A DNA stretch of 64,000 nucleotides from Paramixta manurensis (lineage in GTDB: Bacteria; Pseudomonadota; Gammaproteobacteria; Enterobacterales; Enterobacteriaceae), in contig NZ_CP054212.1 in the NCBI RefSeq assembly GCF_013285385.1, positions 4,464,001 to 4,528,000 of the forward strand, in the 5' to 3' direction. Both the position numbers and the translations under genes were made by a program. The notes beneath the pieces are model-generated. The model was given only the letters and a program-made list of their open reading frames with translations. It made no database searches and was not told the DNA's origin. Shown here one piece after another: positions 62,402 through 64,000 of this stretch (positions are counted from its first letter, which is position 1; the number at the start of each line of letters is the position of its first letter).

Positions 62402-63877
62402 TTAACCAGCAACCGCAATGCGTTTCATATCGGTCATATAACCGCGCAGTTTACGGCCCACTTCTTCGATCGGATGCTGACGAATAGCTTCGTTAACATC
62501 GCGCAGTTGTGCGTTATCCACGGTGGTTGCCGCTACAGGTTTACCTAAATCTCCCGCTTGTAAGGTACCCATAAACTCTTTCAGCAACGGTACCGCCGCA
62601 TAAGAGAACAGATAGTTGCCGTATTCAGCGGTATCAGAAATAACCACGTTCATCTCATACAGGCGCTTACGGGCGATGGTATTGGCGATCAGCGGCAGCT
62701 CATGCAGGGATTCATAGTAAGCGGACTCTTCGATAATGCCCGCATCCACCATGGTTTCGAACGCCAGTTCAACGCCAGCTTTTACCATCGCGATCATCAA
62801 CACGCCTTGATCGAAATACTCCTGCTCAGCGATTTTCCCTTCGAACTGTGCTGCGGTTTCGAAGGCGGTTTTGCCCGTTTCTTCACGCCAGGTCAGCAAT
62901 TTCTTATCATCATTCGCCCAGTCAGCCATCATACCGGAAGAGAACTCACCGGAAATGATGTCATCCATATGTTTCTGGAACAGCGGCGCCATGATCCCTT
63001 TCAGTTGTTCAGAAAGCGCAAAGGCGCGCAGTTTCGCCGGGTTGGACAGACGATCCATCATCAGCGTGATGCCGCCCTGCTTCAGCGCTTCGGTCACGGT
63101 TTCCCAACCGTACTGAATCAGTTTTTCCGCATAAGCCGGATCGGTACCATCAGCCACCAGCTTGTCGTAACACAGCAGTGAACCGGCCTGCAGCATACCG
63201 CACAGGATGGTTTGCTCACCCATCAGGTCAGACTTCACTTCAGCGACGAAAGAGGATTCCAGCACGCCAGCACGATGACCACCGGTAGCCGCCGCCCAGG
63301 CTTTCGCAATCGCCATCCCTTCACCTTTCGGATCGTTTTCCGGGTGAACAGCGATCAGCGTCGGAACACCAAAACCACGTTTGTACTCTTCACGCACTTC
63401 GGTGCCGGGACATTTTGGCGCAACCATTACCACGGTAATATCTTTACGGATGGTTTCGCCGACTTCTACGATGTTAAAACCGTGCGAATAACCCAGCGCT
63501 GCGCCATCTTTCATCAGCGGCTGAACGGCATTCACTACCGAAGAGTGCTGTTTGTCCGGCGTCAGGTTAACGACCAGATCGGCCTGCGGAATCAGCTCTT
63601 CATAGGTGCCGACTTTGAAACCGTTTTCTGTCGCTTTACGCCATGAAGCACGTTTCTCTGCAATGGCTTCCGCACGCAGGGCATAAGCAATATCCAGCCC
63701 GGAATCACGCATATTGAGGCCTTGGTTAAGCCCTTGCGCGCCACAGCCAACAATGACGACTTTTTTACCTTTCAGGTAGCTTGCTTCGTCAGCAAATTCC
63801 GCGCGTGACATGAAGCGACATTTACCTAATTGCGCTAACTGCTGGCGCAGGTTTAAGGTGTTGAAATAGTTAGCCAT
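62402..63877 (-). CDS. ilvC: IlvC, ketol-acid reductoisomerase (class II)
   Basis: IlvC isomerises and reduces acetolactate or acetohydroxybutyrate with NADPH in branched-chain amino-acid synthesis. The 491-residue long (class II) form begins MANYFNTLNLRQQLAQLGKC. The Rossmann motif is VVIVGCGAQGLNQGLNM; the duplicated helical knotted domain follows. The length equals E. coli IlvC. In E. coli it is activated by the divergent LysR regulator IlvY. Confidence 0.98.
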   Translation of the reverse strand: MANYFNTLNLRQQLAQLGKCRFMSRAEFADEASYLKGKKVVIVGCGAQGLNQGLNMRDSGLDIAYALRAEAIAEKRASWRKATENGFKVGTYEELIPQADLVVNLTPDKQHSSVVNAVQPLMKDGAALGYSHGFNIVEVGETIRKDITVVMVAPKCPGTEVREEYKRGFGVPTLIAVHPENDPKGEGMAIAKAWAAATGGHRAGVLESSFVAEVKSDLMGEQTILCGMLQAGSLLCYDKLVADGTDPAYAEKLIQYGWETVTEALKQGGITLMMDRLSNPAKLRAFALSEQLKGIMAPLFQKHMDDIISGEFSSGMMADWANDDKKLLTWREETGKTAFETAAQFEGKIAEQEYFDQGVLMIAMVKAGVELAFETMVDAGIIEESAYYESLHELPLIANTIARKRLYEMNVVISDTAEYGNYLFSYAAVPLLKEFMGTLQAGDLGKPVAATTVDNAQLRDVNEAIRQHPIEEVGRKLRGYMTDMKRIAVAG

Positions 63878-64000
63878 GGATGCTCCGCTATAAAGTTGTG
63901 TTTGCCATTGTTCTGTCGGTAAATGCGTGACTCGCCTTACCCTGAATTTTCCCCATCATATGACAGGAAATGCGTTGCTTAAATTGATATATTAACAACG
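63878..64000. promoter_or_regulatory. ilvC upstream region (expected ilvY-ilvC control region)
   Basis: The 123 bp to the window edge contain no start of ilvY. An imperfect palindrome TTGcttaAATTGATATATtaaCAA (split arms TTG/CAA, about 63974-63997) is a candidate IlvY operator by position and symmetry. The divergent ilvY gene must begin beyond the window. Confidence 0.35.

Overview
The window is a chromosomal segment of an Enterobacterales bacterium. Nearly every gene is colinear with the Escherichia coli ubiB-to-ilvC region, read here on the opposite strand. Enterobacterial common antigen (ECA) genes, the four-tRNA operon, GlmZ with GlrR sites, and a TTG-started cyaA all fit this order. The differences from E. 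coli (no rarD/yigF/yigG, no yifK, no aslA/aslB, glpTQ and a yehS-like gene moved in, a large unknown gene beside corA) suggest an Erwinia/Pantoea-like or Pectobacterium-like lineage. That family assignment is inference.

Layout. 1-3658: ubiquinone genes ubiB (cut by the window edge), ubiJ, ubiE, then rmuC. 3794-9683: udp behind a CRP-CytR-CRP array, dlhH, metE/metR with met boxes, and a YehS-like DUF1456 gene. 9728-13426: yigM facing a CRP-controlled glpTQ pair. 13474-20282: yigL, pldB, rhtB, rhtC, recQ, pldA, yigI. 20456-24451: a 1331-residue protein that I do not recognise, with an N-terminus and architecture like very large type III effectors. 24457-25679: corA with a long leader holding the leader peptide corL. 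25908-27532: an AT-rich csdA/csdE-like sulfur-transfer pair. 27569-33256: uvrD (LexA box), yigB, xerC, yigA, dapF, lptM. 33371-33464: a short inverted-repeat element. 33519-40745: cyaY, then cyaA diverging from hemCDXY. 40817-41250: the sRNA GlmZ with a sigma-54 promoter and three GlrR sites. 41335-41755: tRNA-Arg, His, Leu, Pro. 41936-54781: the complete ECA cluster wecA to wecG. 55063-63877: rho, trxA, rhlB, gppA, rep, ppiC, ilvC, ending in the ilvY-ilvC control region.

How the genes work together. The ECA cluster makes, flips and polymerises the Fuc4NAc-ManNAcA-GlcNAc repeat. The wecA start follows rho on the same strand, and overlapping stop/start codons link many of its genes. GlmZ, which lies downstream of the haem operon, controls glucosamine-6-phosphate synthesis and so the UDP-GlcNAc used by WecA and WecB. 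CRP sites at udp, glpT and cyaA tie nucleoside, glycerol-phosphate and cAMP metabolism to carbon status. The two helicases uvrD and rep, plus recQ and xerC, supply replication and repair functions.

The most unusual parts are the giant ORF between yigI and corA, and the AT-rich csdA/csdE pair between corA and uvrD. They flank corA on both sides, in a segment where E. coli carries different genes, which suggests an accessory insertion hotspot. I saw no insertion sequence, prophage or CRISPR array.
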